DNA from: Martelella mediterranea
GTDB lineage: Bacteria > Pseudomonadota > Alphaproteobacteria > Rhizobiales > Rhizobiaceae
Length of the DNA stretch: 64,000 nucleotides
Direction: 5' to 3'
Assembly (NCBI RefSeq): GCF_021021415.1
Contig: NZ_JAINWJ010000012.1
Span: forward strand, 44,605 to 108,604
A program made the translations under genes and the position numbers. Under the pieces are notes generated by a model that was not told where the DNA came from, did not search any database, and was given only the letters and a program-made list of their open reading frames with translations. Within the stretch, counting starts at the first letter, position 1. The number at the start of each line of letters is the position of its first letter. Shown one piece after another: positions 33,189 to 41,237 of the stretch.

Positions 33189-34403
33189 CTAACGTCTTTC
33201 CGCCAGCCATTTCTGCGCACCGCCAATATCCATCGGTCTGCCGAACAGGTAGCCCTGGCCCAGATCGACCTTGAGGCGGAGCAGGGTTGCGTATTCCTCT
33301 TCGGTTTCCACGCCTTCGGCGATGGTGAGCGCGCCGGTCTGGCGGGCGAAGTCGACCATGCCGAGGACCAGCGCCTGCTTGGCGAGGTTGGAATTGATGT
33401 CGCGCACCAGTTCGATATCGAGCTTCAGGATATCGGGGCGCATGCGCAGAAGCGCGATAAGGCCAGAGAACCCGGCGCCGACATCGTCGGCGGCGGTGCG
33501 TATGCCCCGCTCACGCAGCGCGTCGAGCGCGGTTGCGAGCTCGTTGAAATCCTCCGCCACGTCGTGCTCGGTAATCTCCACCACAAGACGCTCCGGCGAT
33601 ATATTGCCGATTGCTTCAAGCAGGGCCCCGCTGGCAATGGTCTGCGGCGAAGCATTGAAGCCGATCGCCATCTCCTGCGGGAGTTGATCGAGCAATGCCA
33701 GCGATTTGCCCACAGCCGCAATTTCGAGCTCAACCTGTCGGCCAACCTTTCGGGCCTCCTCGAACCAGATATTGGGCGGGCCGCCGCCTTTAAACCGCGA
33801 CAGAGCCTCGAACTTGATCGGCCGCAGGGTTTCCAGATCCACCACCGGCTGCAGCACGATCCTGAAACCGTCGTCAACCAACGCGCTGTCGAGGCGCGCA
33901 TTGATGTCGGTGATCTCGGCGCGACGGCGCAAGCCGTCGTTGATCTGGTTCGCGGCAAGCCCGGCAAAGGTCTCCATGACTGCAAGGTCGCGCTCGCCAA
34001 GGCTTGGATGCGGCGTGGTGCGCAGGCAGCAGAGCATGCCGTAAACCTGGCCATTGTCGCGGTAGACCGGCAGGCTCAGATGCGCGCCAATCGGCACGTT
34101 GCGCGTGATCGGCATGGCCACGGCGAGCGGGTGCTGGCTGGTGTCGGTCATCAGGTTCGGCAACACGCCGTCGAGAATGTGCTGGCAGTAGACCTCGGAA
34201 AGCGGGATGACCGATCCCGGGCTGATAAGCGCCTCGAAACCCGGCGCGCTGACCGCGCGGAAAACGGACTGGCCGTCGACGATCTCGGAAAGATAGGCGA
34301 CCTCCATGTCGAAATGCTTGCGCACCGTCTCAAGGATAATATCGACGGCATCCCTGGGCTGGTCTATCGGGCCCAGGGTCAGGTTCAGGGGTAGGCGACC
34401 CAT
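33189..34403 (-). CDS. GAF-EAL c-di-GMP phosphodiesterase
   Basis: A 404-residue soluble protein: a GAF-like sensor domain (about 18-165, VRKHFDMEVAYLSEIVDGQSVFRAV to AVMETFAGLAANQI) and an EAL domain (about 175-402). The catalytic set is intact: FEALSRF, FNASPQTI, VVEITEHD, the loop 6 DDVGAGFSGL, LKLDIELVR, IAEGVETEEE and QGYLFGRPM. It should therefore hydrolyse c-di-GMP. There is no transmembrane segment. It is the functional opposite of the large GGDEF protein in this window. ATG start; monocistronic. Confidence 0.93.
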   Translation of the reverse strand: MGRLPLNLTLGPIDQPRDAVDIILETVRKHFDMEVAYLSEIVDGQSVFRAVSAPGFEALISPGSVIPLSEVYCQHILDGVLPNLMTDTSQHPLAVAMPITRNVPIGAHLSLPVYRDNGQVYGMLCCLRTTPHPSLGERDLAVMETFAGLAANQINDGLRRRAEITDINARLDSALVDDGFRIVLQPVVDLETLRPIKFEALSRFKGGGPPNIWFEEARKVGRQVELEIAAVGKSLALLDQLPQEMAIGFNASPQTIASGALLEAIGNISPERLVVEITEHDVAEDFNELATALDALRERGIRTAADDVGAGFSGLIALLRMRPDILKLDIELVRDINSNLAKQALVLGMVDFARQTGALTIAEGVETEEEYATLLRLKVDLGQGYLFGRPMDIGGAQKWLAERR

Positions 34404-34526
34404 CGTTTTGCGTCCGCTGTTTCGTGCTCGTCGGCATGCTACAGCGGTTCGTGTGTCGACGTCCAGTTTGAAGGTGCGTCGTGCGCAACGGAACGACCGC
34501 TTTGGTGTTGAATTTCTTGCCTTTTG

Positions 34527-35642
34527 TCAAGTCTGGACCCTGAAATGGTCGCCTTCAAGCTTCACCGCGTGGCCGCTCATGGCCGATTGCTGCGCGGCAT
34601 GGCCCATGGCGACGGCCCACCAGCCATCCTCGAGGCTTACCTCTACCGGGCGCGAACCGGCGATCGCGGCGACGAAGCTTTGATGCTGGTAGAAGGTCGA
34701 GCCATTGTGATCACCGGCCATCAAGAGCGTCGGATCGACCGGGACTACGGCTTCGCGCGGCCCCTTGGGATTGCGCGGGGAATAGACCATGCGGGCTTCC
34801 GGCGGCGCTCCGAGTTCGGCCGGCCAGAAGCGGGTCGGGCCGGGCACGTGGCATTCGATCTTGCCTTCGGGGCCGATCGCCGAAATCTCCTCCTGAAACC
34901 GCGCACCTTCCGCGAACATGCAAAGCTCCAGCGCCGCGCGGCTGCCCGAGGCGAAGTCGACGATCACATAGGCGTGGTCCCAGACATCCGGCCGTTCATG
35001 GCCGTCGATCATCTCGTCGCGGTGATTGAAGGCCTGACCGCCGCTTGCCATGATCCTGACCGGATCGCTTTTCATCACCAGCCGCATCAGGTCGAAGAAA
35101 TGGCAGCATTTCTCCACCAGCGTGCCGCCGGAATAGCGGTTGAAGCGGTTCCAGTTGCCGACCTTGGTGAGAAACGGAAAGCGATGTTCGCGGATGGTCA
35201 GCATCCGCACGCCGCCGGTCACGCTGTCTGCCTCGCTCAAAAGGCGGGCGATCGGCGGCATGTAGCGGTATTCCATCGCCACCCAGACAGGGGCCGGATA
35301 GTTCGCCTTGAAGGCGCTCACCCGGGCGGTATCGCCGGGATCGGTGAAAAGCGGCTTTTCCACCATCAGCGGCAGCGGCCGCGTGCGGGCGATCTCCTCC
35401 ATCTGCGACAGGTGCAGGTGGTTGGGGCTGGCGATCAGCAGGCAGGTGATCGCCTCCACCGCAAGCAGGTCGGTGAGGCTGTCGCAGAGCTTTGCCTCAG
35501 GCGCAAGCGCTGCCGCTTTCGCGCGCATCTCCGGATCGGGCTCGAAGATCGCGCCGATTTCCGCCTCGGGCAGAAGCGCGATATTGCGCAGATGCTCCTG
35601 CCCCATCATACCGCAGCCGATAATGCCGTAGATTGCCTTCAC
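34527..35642 (-). CDS. Gfo/Idh/MocA family protein (possible NAD-dependent glycosidase)
   Basis: A 371-residue protein with an N-terminal Rossmann domain (YGIIGCGMMGQEHLRNI) and the family's EKPLF motif near residue 94, then an alpha/beta C-terminal domain (GNWNRFNRYSGGTLVEKCCHFFDLMRLVMK, KIECHVPGP). The family includes sugar dehydrogenases and the GH188 NAD-dependent sulfoquinovosidases. The GTG start follows a strong AGGAGG. It lies 11 bp downstream of the GntR gene and beside an apparent sulfo-SMO-type operon. A GH188-like role is therefore possible; ordinary dehydrogenase activity is the alternative. Confidence 0.82.
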   Translation of the reverse strand: MKAIYGIIGCGMMGQEHLRNIALLPEAEIGAIFEPDPEMRAKAAALAPEAKLCDSLTDLLAVEAITCLLIASPNHLHLSQMEEIARTRPLPLMVEKPLFTDPGDTARVSAFKANYPAPVWVAMEYRYMPPIARLLSEADSVTGGVRMLTIREHRFPFLTKVGNWNRFNRYSGGTLVEKCCHFFDLMRLVMKSDPVRIMASGGQAFNHRDEMIDGHERPDVWDHAYVIVDFASGSRAALELCMFAEGARFQEEISAIGPEGKIECHVPGPTRFWPAELGAPPEARMVYSPRNPKGPREAVVPVDPTLLMAGDHNGSTFYQHQSFVAAIAGSRPVEVSLEDGWWAVAMGHAAQQSAMSGHAVKLEGDHFRVQT

Positions 35643-35653
35643 CTCAGCCCCTC

Positions 35654-36361
35654 CTATTTGAGCCGCGCGACATAACGCACCACCGCCGGGTCAAACCATG
35701 TGTATGAAAACTCCGCCTTCTCGCCGTCCCGATCAAACGAGACCCGCTGCACCTCGGGAACCGGCGCGCCGGAGGCAAGGCCGAAATCGTCCGGCGCCCA
35801 GTCCGGCGCGTGGCCAAGCCCGATCCGGTCCTCGGCCCGCGTGATCCAGAGCCCCAGTCGGGTGCGGTAATGGAGATAGAGGCTTTCGGAAAGATCGGTG
35901 ATGGTGAGCGTCTCGGCATAGGCCGCGTCGAGCCAGATTTCCTCAAGCGCCGCAAATTGCTTGCCGACATAGCGGCGGCGGCGGATCCGGTGGGCCTTGG
36001 CCGAGGCGCCGAAATTCGGCAGGCTGTCCGGCTTTTCCAGAAGGTCCACCGAAAGCGTTCTCGCCGTCGGCAGGCCGCCGCCTTCGATCAGCTCCAGCCG
36101 GAACATGGTGTAGACGCTCGCCGGATCGGCGATCGCGCGCACGTAATTGCCGGAGCCCTGGCGGCGTTCCAGCAGCCCGCGCGTCTCCAGTTCGGTGAGC
36201 GCCTTGCGCAGCGTCCCGACCGCGACGTTGAGTTCGGCGGCGAGCTTGCGTTCGGGCGCGAGCTTCTCGCCGTCGACCAGCCGTCCCGCCGCCAGATCGC
36301 GCACGATCAGTTCGACGATCTGAAGATAGACCGGAAGGCTGCCGTCATTGCGGGATTTCAT
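35654..36361 (-). CDS. GntR-family regulator with UTRA domain
   Basis: A 235-residue HutC-subfamily regulator. The N-terminal winged helix (about 8-75) shows PVYLQIVELIVRDLAAGRLVDGEKLAPERKLAAELNVAVGTLRKALTELETRGLLERRQGSGNYV. The C-terminal UTRA ligand domain (about 90-235) shows LYLHYRTRLGLWITRAEDRIG and SYTWFDPAVVRYVARL. UTRA domains usually bind sugars or phosphosugars. The start has GAGGTGA upstream; a GTG two codons earlier is possible. It is divergent from the monooxygenase operon with 75 bp between, and is probably its repressor and autoregulator. Confidence 0.92.
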   Translation of the reverse strand: MKSRNDGSLPVYLQIVELIVRDLAAGRLVDGEKLAPERKLAAELNVAVGTLRKALTELETRGLLERRQGSGNYVRAIADPASVYTMFRLELIEGGGLPTARTLSVDLLEKPDSLPNFGASAKAHRIRRRRYVGKQFAALEEIWLDAAYAETLTITDLSESLYLHYRTRLGLWITRAEDRIGLGHAPDWAPDDFGLASGAPVPEVQRVSFDRDGEKAEFSYTWFDPAVVRYVARLK

Positions 36362-36436
36362 CGTCACCTCAAAATTGATACACTATTGATTTACTTAAAA
36401 TTTGATGATACGCAAGCAGAAAATTGGGAGAAACGC
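36362..36436. promoter_or_regulatory. Divergent control region of the GntR/monooxygenase cluster
   Basis: A 75-bp AT-rich interval with three TTGAT direct repeats (two in the segment 36375-36391 and one within TTTGATGATAC further on). It is a likely place for GntR binding and for both promoters. No clean dyad was found. Confidence 0.4.
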
Positions 36437-37594
36437 ATGACCGTCGTGCCCGTGACATCCGCCGACCTGAACGCTGCCGAAGTGTCGTGGTTTTCCGCGC
36501 TGTGTTCGGATGACTACGCCTATCTCGGCGTGCCGGACGGCAGCCTGCGCTCGTCCTTCGACCATTGCTCGGCGATCGTGAAGACGGCGGAGGCGCATGG
36601 CTTCCGCAACATCCTGTGTCCGTCCTCCTATCAGGTGGGGCAGGATACGCTGAGCTTCGTGGCGGGATGCGCGCCGATTACGGAAAAAATCAATTTCCTG
36701 GCGGCGATCCGCTGCGGCGAGATGCAGCCGATCATGCTGGCGCGCACGGTCGCCACTCTCGATCACATGCTGAAGGGTCGGCTGACGCTGAACGTGATCT
36801 CTTCCAATTTTCCGGGCGAAGAGGCCGACAGCGCCTATCGCTATCGCCGCAGCCACGAGGTGGTGGAGATCCTGCGTCAGGCCTGGACCCGCGACGAGAT
36901 CAATTACGACGGCGAAATCTATCAGTTTCACAAGGTGACGACCGAGCCCGCGCGGCCCTATCAGCAGAATGGCGGGCCGCTGCTCTATTTCGGCGGCTAT
37001 TCGCCCGATGCGCTGGAGCTGTGCGGCGCGCAATGCGACGTCTATCTGATGTGGCCGGAGACGAAGGACCAGCTCGCCGAGCGGATGAAAGCCGTTCACG
37101 CGCGCGCCGCAGCCCATGGCCGCACGCTCGATTACGGCCTGCGGGTCCATGTCGTCGTGCGCGATACCGAGAAGGAAGCGCGCGAATACGCCGATCATCT
37201 GGTCTCGAAGCTCGACGATGAATATGGAAGGCTGATCCGCGATCGTGCCCATGATGCCGCCTCGCTCGGCGTCTCGCATCAGGCCCGCGCCCGCGAACTG
37301 GCCGACCAGTTCGGCTATGTCGAGCCCAATCTGTGGACGGGGATCGGCCGTGCCCGTTCGGGCTGCGGCGCGGCGCTGGTCGGCTCCACCGATCAGGTGC
37401 TGTCGAAGCTTGCCGAATATCGCGACATGGGCATTCGCGCCTTCATCCTCTCCGGCTATCCGCATCTCGACGAGGCCGATCATTTCGGCACGAAAGTTCT
37501 GCCGGCGCTTGAGACCTGCTCGCTGCCGCATGTATATGACCGGGTTCCAGAAACCACACCGGCAACGCCGCTCGGCGTTGGAGAGAGGCATTGA
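36437..37594 (+). CDS. SsuD-like flavin-dependent monooxygenase (LLM class); candidate sulfoquinovose monooxygenase
   Basis: A 385-residue luciferase-like monooxygenase of the alkanesulfonate monooxygenase group (AEAHGFRNILCPSSYQVGQDTLSFVAGCAPITEKINFLAAIR, GRLTLNVISSNFPGEEADSAYRYRRSHEVVEILRQAW, LLYFGGYSPDALELCG). Such enzymes use FMNH2 from a partner reductase to cleave C-S bonds. The gene is followed directly by an aldo/keto reductase and a flavin reductase, the gene set of the sulfo-SMO sulfoquinovose pathway (SmoC, SmoB, SmoA). Substrate assignment is inference. GGGAG precedes the ATG. Confidence 0.82.
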   Translation: MTVVPVTSADLNAAEVSWFSALCSDDYAYLGVPDGSLRSSFDHCSAIVKTAEAHGFRNILCPSSYQVGQDTLSFVAGCAPITEKINFLAAIRCGEMQPIMLARTVATLDHMLKGRLTLNVISSNFPGEEADSAYRYRRSHEVVEILRQAWTRDEINYDGEIYQFHKVTTEPARPYQQNGGPLLYFGGYSPDALELCGAQCDVYLMWPETKDQLAERMKAVHARAAAHGRTLDYGLRVHVVVRDTEKEAREYADHLVSKLDDEYGRLIRDRAHDAASLGVSHQARARELADQFGYVEPNLWTGIGRARSGCGAALVGSTDQVLSKLAEYRDMGIRAFILSGYPHLDEADHFGTKVLPALETCSLPHVYDRVPETTPATPLGVGERH

Positions 37595-38484
37595 TGCAAC
37601 GGGTCGATATCGCGAAGGATTTGAGTTTCAGCCGTCTGGTCTACGGCCTATGGCGCATCGCCGAGGGGGATGCGACGCCGAAAACCGTTCAGGCCAAGGT
37701 GGAGGCCTGCCTCGCGCAGGGCATCACCACCATGGACAATGCCGATATCTATGGCGGCTACACGGCTGAAGCCGTACTCGGCGGCGCGCTGAAGGCCTCG
37801 CCCGGCCTGCGCGACCGGATCGAGATCGTCACCAAATGCGGCATCGTCGCGCCGATGGGTCGGCATTCGGCCAAGCGGGTGAAGCATTACGACACGTCGG
37901 CGCAGCATATCCGCGCCTCGGTCGAGGCCTCGCTTCGGGACATGGGAACAGATCATGTTGATCTTCTTCTGATCCACCGTCCCGACCCGATGATCGACCC
38001 GGAGGAGACCGGCCGGGTGCTGGACGATCTGGTGGCCGAGGGCAAGATCCTTACCGCCGGCGTTTCCAATTTCCGCCCGCATGATTTCACCCTGCTGCAG
38101 GCCAATATGGAAAGCTGGCTCGCCACCAATCAGATCGAACTCGGCCTGCTGGCGACCGAGCCCTTCACCAATGGCGACCTCGCCTTTCTGCAGGAGCGCA
38201 AGCTGCCGGTGATGGCATGGTCTCCGCTCGGCGGGGGGCGGCTGTTCTCCGAAGCCGGCAAGCCACTGCTTTCCGCGCTTGAGACGATCGGCGCACGCTT
38301 CGGCGTCGATGCATCGGCGGTGGCGATCGCGTGGCTTCTGGCGCATCCGGCCAATATCCTGCCCGTACTCGGCACCAACAATCTCGACCGGATTGCCGCG
38401 ATTGCCGATGCGGAAAAGGTCGAACTCGACCGCCAGGACTGGTTCGCCCTGTTCGGGACCGCGCGCGGATACGAGGTTCCTTAA
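37594..38484 (+). CDS. Aldo/keto reductase (YdhF/SmoB-like)
   Basis: A 296-residue AKR with the full tetrad: Asp48 and Tyr53 in TTMDNADIYGGY, Lys81 in EIVTKCGI and His128 in LLLIHRPDP. The overall pattern (FSRLVYGLWRI start, NFRPHDFTLLQ, MAWSPLGGGRLF) matches the YdhF group, which includes SmoB, the 6-oxo-glucose reductase of the oxidative sulfoquinovose pathway. Its ATG overlaps the monooxygenase stop (TGATG), so translation is coupled. Reducing the aldehyde made by the upstream monooxygenase is the natural reading. Confidence 0.88.
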   Translation: MQRVDIAKDLSFSRLVYGLWRIAEGDATPKTVQAKVEACLAQGITTMDNADIYGGYTAEAVLGGALKASPGLRDRIEIVTKCGIVAPMGRHSAKRVKHYDTSAQHIRASVEASLRDMGTDHVDLLLIHRPDPMIDPEETGRVLDDLVAEGKILTAGVSNFRPHDFTLLQANMESWLATNQIELGLLATEPFTNGDLAFLQERKLPVMAWSPLGGGRLFSEAGKPLLSALETIGARFGVDASAVAIAWLLAHPANILPVLGTNNLDRIAAIADAEKVELDRQDWFALFGTARGYEVP

Positions 38485-38489
38485 GAAGA

Positions 38490-39014
38490 ATGACATTGCA
38501 CCGGATGGCGATCGCAAAAGACAATGTTTTCGTGCCCGACCCGGCCGATAGCCGCCGCTATCGCCATGCGCTCGGCGCGTTCTCAACCGGCGTCACCGTG
38601 GTCACGCTGCAGGGCGATGCCGGACCGCAGGGTATGACGGTCAACAGCTTCGCCTCGGTCTCGCTCGATCCGCCGCTGGTGCTGTGGTCGCCGGCCAAGT
38701 CTTCGCGCCGCCACGACCTGTTTTCCGGCGCGCGCCATTTCGCCATCCATGTGCTGAAGGCCGACCAGCACGACCTTTCCGCCCGCTTCACGCGTGGCGG
38801 AGCGGCGTTTGAAGGCCTCGACCATCACCTGAACGAAGAAGGCGTGCCGGTGCTCGCGGGAACGCTGGCGCGGTTCGAATGCGCCCGCGCCAATACCCAT
38901 GAGGCCGGCGATCACACCATCGTCATCGGCCGGGTGCTACGCGCCGCCCACGGCGAAGGCGAACCGCTGATCTTCTCGCGCGGCGCCTTCGGCCGGTTTG
39001 CCCATCACGGCTGA
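38490..39014 (+). CDS. Flavin reductase (SmoA/HpaC-like)
   Basis: A 174-residue flavin reductase domain protein: RRYRHALGAFSTGVTVVTLQGDAGPQGMTVNSFASVSLDPPLVLWSPAKSSR, HFAIHVLKADQHDLSARFT, and a GDHTIVIGRVL end, all typical of the FMN/FAD reductases that feed two-component monooxygenases. It is the third gene of the operon, 5 bp after the aldo/keto reductase, and is the obvious FMNH2 supplier for the first gene. The start MTLHRM was chosen; MAIAKD five codons later is possible. Its end overlaps the convergent gene by 10 bp. Confidence 0.9.
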   Translation: MTLHRMAIAKDNVFVPDPADSRRYRHALGAFSTGVTVVTLQGDAGPQGMTVNSFASVSLDPPLVLWSPAKSSRRHDLFSGARHFAIHVLKADQHDLSARFTRGGAAFEGLDHHLNEEGVPVLAGTLARFECARANTHEAGDHTIVIGRVLRAAHGEGEPLIFSRGAFGRFAHHG

Positions 39015-39982
39015 GACGCCGCCCGCCCACCGGTTCGGTCTTCGAAAAGCCAGGGCGCGTCGGGCGTCCAGAAAATGATATCGACGCCAAGATAGTTCTC
39101 GGCGAAATCGACGAACTCCGCCCTGGTATAGGGCTTGCCGGTCTCGTCGTTCCTGTATTTCAGCGTGGGCTCCTGAATGGCCATCGCGACCACCGGCAGG
39201 CGGTCGTGATAATCGTGGAAGAACGGATAGGCGTTCTTCATCTGCCCCTTTCGATATGGCGCGATGTCGGGACCGCCAAGGCCGATGCCGTCCGCTGCCG
39301 CCGTCTCGAACAGCCGCTCCATATAACCGTGGTCGTTGTTCCATTCACAGGGCCAGAAATTCTCATACTGCACCACATTGCTCTCGGCGAAAACGGATCG
39401 GGCGTGGCGGAGATTGTCGAGCTCGGCATCGAAATAGGCGTCGCAGGAAAAGCCGGTCGTGTCGGCCTCCATATCGATATCGATCGCGGTTTCCGGGAGG
39501 TTGATGCCGGCAATGCGGCCGTCGAACTCCTCGGCGAGCGCCGTCAGCAAGGCCTGGAAGCGCGTCCGCAGCGCGTCGTTCCACTGGATCGCGGCCCAGC
39601 CCTGCTGAAAGGCCAGTTCCTCGCCATTGCCGTCCATCTGGGCCACGAGGCCGCCCTCATAGATCGGGTCGGTCAGGATATAGTCGGGGAGGCGACGGGC
39701 TTCGTTGGAAAAGAAACGGTCCTGGATCTGGATGAAGAATTGCTTGCCGAGCGCCTCCGTGCGGGCAAGATCCGCCTCGACCTCCGAGAAGTCATATACG
39801 CCTTCGCCGGGCTCGAGTTGCCGCCAGCTGTAGATCTGCTGGAGCCCCTCAATATCGGGCCGCTGCAACAGGCGCGTCAGCGTCACCTCATCGGCATCGC
39901 CCGAATAGATGAAATTCGCGGGCTCGGCCGCAGCGGCGGAAGCTGCCAGGTATGCCGCCGCCAGTAGAAACCTGAATGTCAT
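39005..39982 (-). CDS. Secreted TIM-barrel-like protein (putative glycoside hydrolase)
   Basis: A 325-residue protein with signal peptide MTFRFLLAAAYLAASAAAA. The region after it (RLLQRPDIEGLQQIYSWRQLEPGEGVYDFSEVEADL) resembles the first strands of GH42/cellulase-like TIM barrels. A possible acid/base Glu lies in AGINLPETAID, and WPCEWNNDHGYMERLF and WTPDAPWLFED occur later. I do not recognise an exact family. GAGG precedes the ATG. It converges on the flavin reductase gene and could supply sugars to that operon, but this is speculative. Confidence 0.65.
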   Translation of the reverse strand: MTFRFLLAAAYLAASAAAAEPANFIYSGDADEVTLTRLLQRPDIEGLQQIYSWRQLEPGEGVYDFSEVEADLARTEALGKQFFIQIQDRFFSNEARRLPDYILTDPIYEGGLVAQMDGNGEELAFQQGWAAIQWNDALRTRFQALLTALAEEFDGRIAGINLPETAIDIDMEADTTGFSCDAYFDAELDNLRHARSVFAESNVVQYENFWPCEWNNDHGYMERLFETAAADGIGLGGPDIAPYRKGQMKNAYPFFHDYHDRLPVVAMAIQEPTLKYRNDETGKPYTRAEFVDFAENYLGVDIIFWTPDAPWLFEDRTGGRAASQP

Positions 39983-40151
39983 CGCTTGTCCTCGACTGCC
40001 GGATCTGCCCGACTGCTTTGATGACGAGTATAGCGCCGAATGTGAAGTCCGGACGAAGGGGAAGGGCAGAGAGGAAAAAATGGTTACCGGCCTGTTAACC
40101 TCGTTTGGCAAGCGCCCGAAAGCGTTTGAAATTTCCTCGGGGACAACCCGG

Positions 40152-40781
40152 TCAGCGCCCGGCGACAAGTCCCGGCAGGACGCGCGTCACCGTGCGTTCG
40201 ATGACGTCGACCAGAACCATGGTTTGGTGGTCGACCTCGATGTTCAGAAGGTCGTCGGGCTTGTAGCGGGAAAACGTGGTCTGGCGCAGGGTTTCCGGGA
40301 TCAGGTTGATGGTAAACAGATTGTCCTCGACCTCCGCCACCGTCAGGCTGCAGCCGTTGACGGCTAGATAGCCGCGCGGAAAGATATATTTCGCCCATTC
40401 CTCCGGCACGCGGAAACGGATGAAGGCCCTTTCCTCCGCGGTGCTGATTGCTTCCACGGTGGCCGTTGTCGCCACATGGCCGGCGATCACGTGGCCGCCG
40501 TTTTCATCGGTCATCTTGGCCGAGCGTTCCAGATTGACGCCATCGCCTTTGGCAAGCGCCCCGAGATTGGTGCGCTCCAGAGTGGCATTCATGGCGTCGA
40601 AGGTGACGTTGTGGCCGGCAATCCCGGTGACCGACAGGCACACGCCCTCGATATTCACGCTGGCGCCGAGCTTCAGCCCTTCCAGCAATTCATCGGTGAA
40701 GGCGACCGTGAAGGTCTTGCCGCCGGGATAGGCGGTAATGTCGGAAAGCGGCCGGACGGCCTGGACGATGCCGGTATACAT
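40152..40781 (-). CDS. ribE: Riboflavin synthase alpha subunit
   Basis: A 209-residue riboflavin synthase that dismutates two lumazines to riboflavin. It contains two tandem Lum_binding barrels (about 1-95 and 97-195). Signatures are MYTGIVQAV at the N-terminus, SVNIEGVCLSVTGI, GHVIAGHVATTATV and LAVNGCSLTVAEV, with the end NIEVDHQTMVLVDVIERTV. GGGAG precedes the start; an ATG/GTG further upstream is not conserved. No ribBA, ribH or FMN riboswitch is seen nearby, so it is separate from the rib operon. Confidence 0.95.
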   Translation of the reverse strand: MYTGIVQAVRPLSDITAYPGGKTFTVAFTDELLEGLKLGASVNIEGVCLSVTGIAGHNVTFDAMNATLERTNLGALAKGDGVNLERSAKMTDENGGHVIAGHVATTATVEAISTAEERAFIRFRVPEEWAKYIFPRGYLAVNGCSLTVAEVEDNLFTINLIPETLRQTTFSRYKPDDLLNIEVDHQTMVLVDVIERTVTRVLPGLVAGR

Positions 40782-40892
40782 GGAATTCTCCCGTCGCGCG
40801 GGCACGGCGCGACCTTGCTCGAAATCATCGGATCGCCGGCAATATGAGCGGGCTTACGCCTGAAAACAAGTGCGCTGCCGAAGACGGTGCGT

Positions 40893-41237
40893 TCATGCCT
40901 TGGGCGGCAGGGAATAGGCGTTTTCGACGGCGATCGACAGCCATTCGTTGAAGGTCGCGTCCGGGCAGTCGTCGGCGTCGACATGGTAGAACCCGCTCAT
41001 CTTGCGCCCGCCATGGACCATCGGCTCCGAACGTCCGAGCCGGGCGGCGGCATCGGCGTTTTCCTTGCCGATGCGGAACAGGTAATTGCCCTCGCCGGAT
41101 TTCCGCCGGCTGACGGCGACCACCATATGGCCGTTCACCAGAAAGCAGAGCCCGCCGAACATCTTCTTCTCGCCGAGCCCCTCAAGGCCTTCGAGGCGGT
41201 CGCGCACACGGGCCGCCAGTTCCTCGTCAATGGCCAT
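40893..41237 (-). CDS. TfoX N-terminal domain protein
   Basis: A 114-residue single-domain protein: LEGLGEKKMFGGLCFLVNGHMVVAVSRR, GRSEPMVHGGRKMSGFYHVD. This is the TfoX/Sxy N-terminal fold. In gammaproteobacteria Sxy controls competence genes, but short alphaproteobacterial versions without the C-terminal domain have no known role. It begins inside the 3' end of the SDR gene (11-bp overlap), so its translation is probably coupled to that gene. Confidence 0.9.
   Translation of the reverse strand: MAIDEELAARVRDRLEGLEGLGEKKMFGGLCFLVNGHMVVAVSRRKSGEGNYLFRIGKENADAAARLGRSEPMVHGGRKMSGFYHVDADDCPDATFNEWLSIAVENAYSLPPKA

Noticed and set aside
40782..40892. An FMN riboswitch before ribE
   Set aside because: The region is short and lacks the conserved FMN-aptamer sequence blocks.
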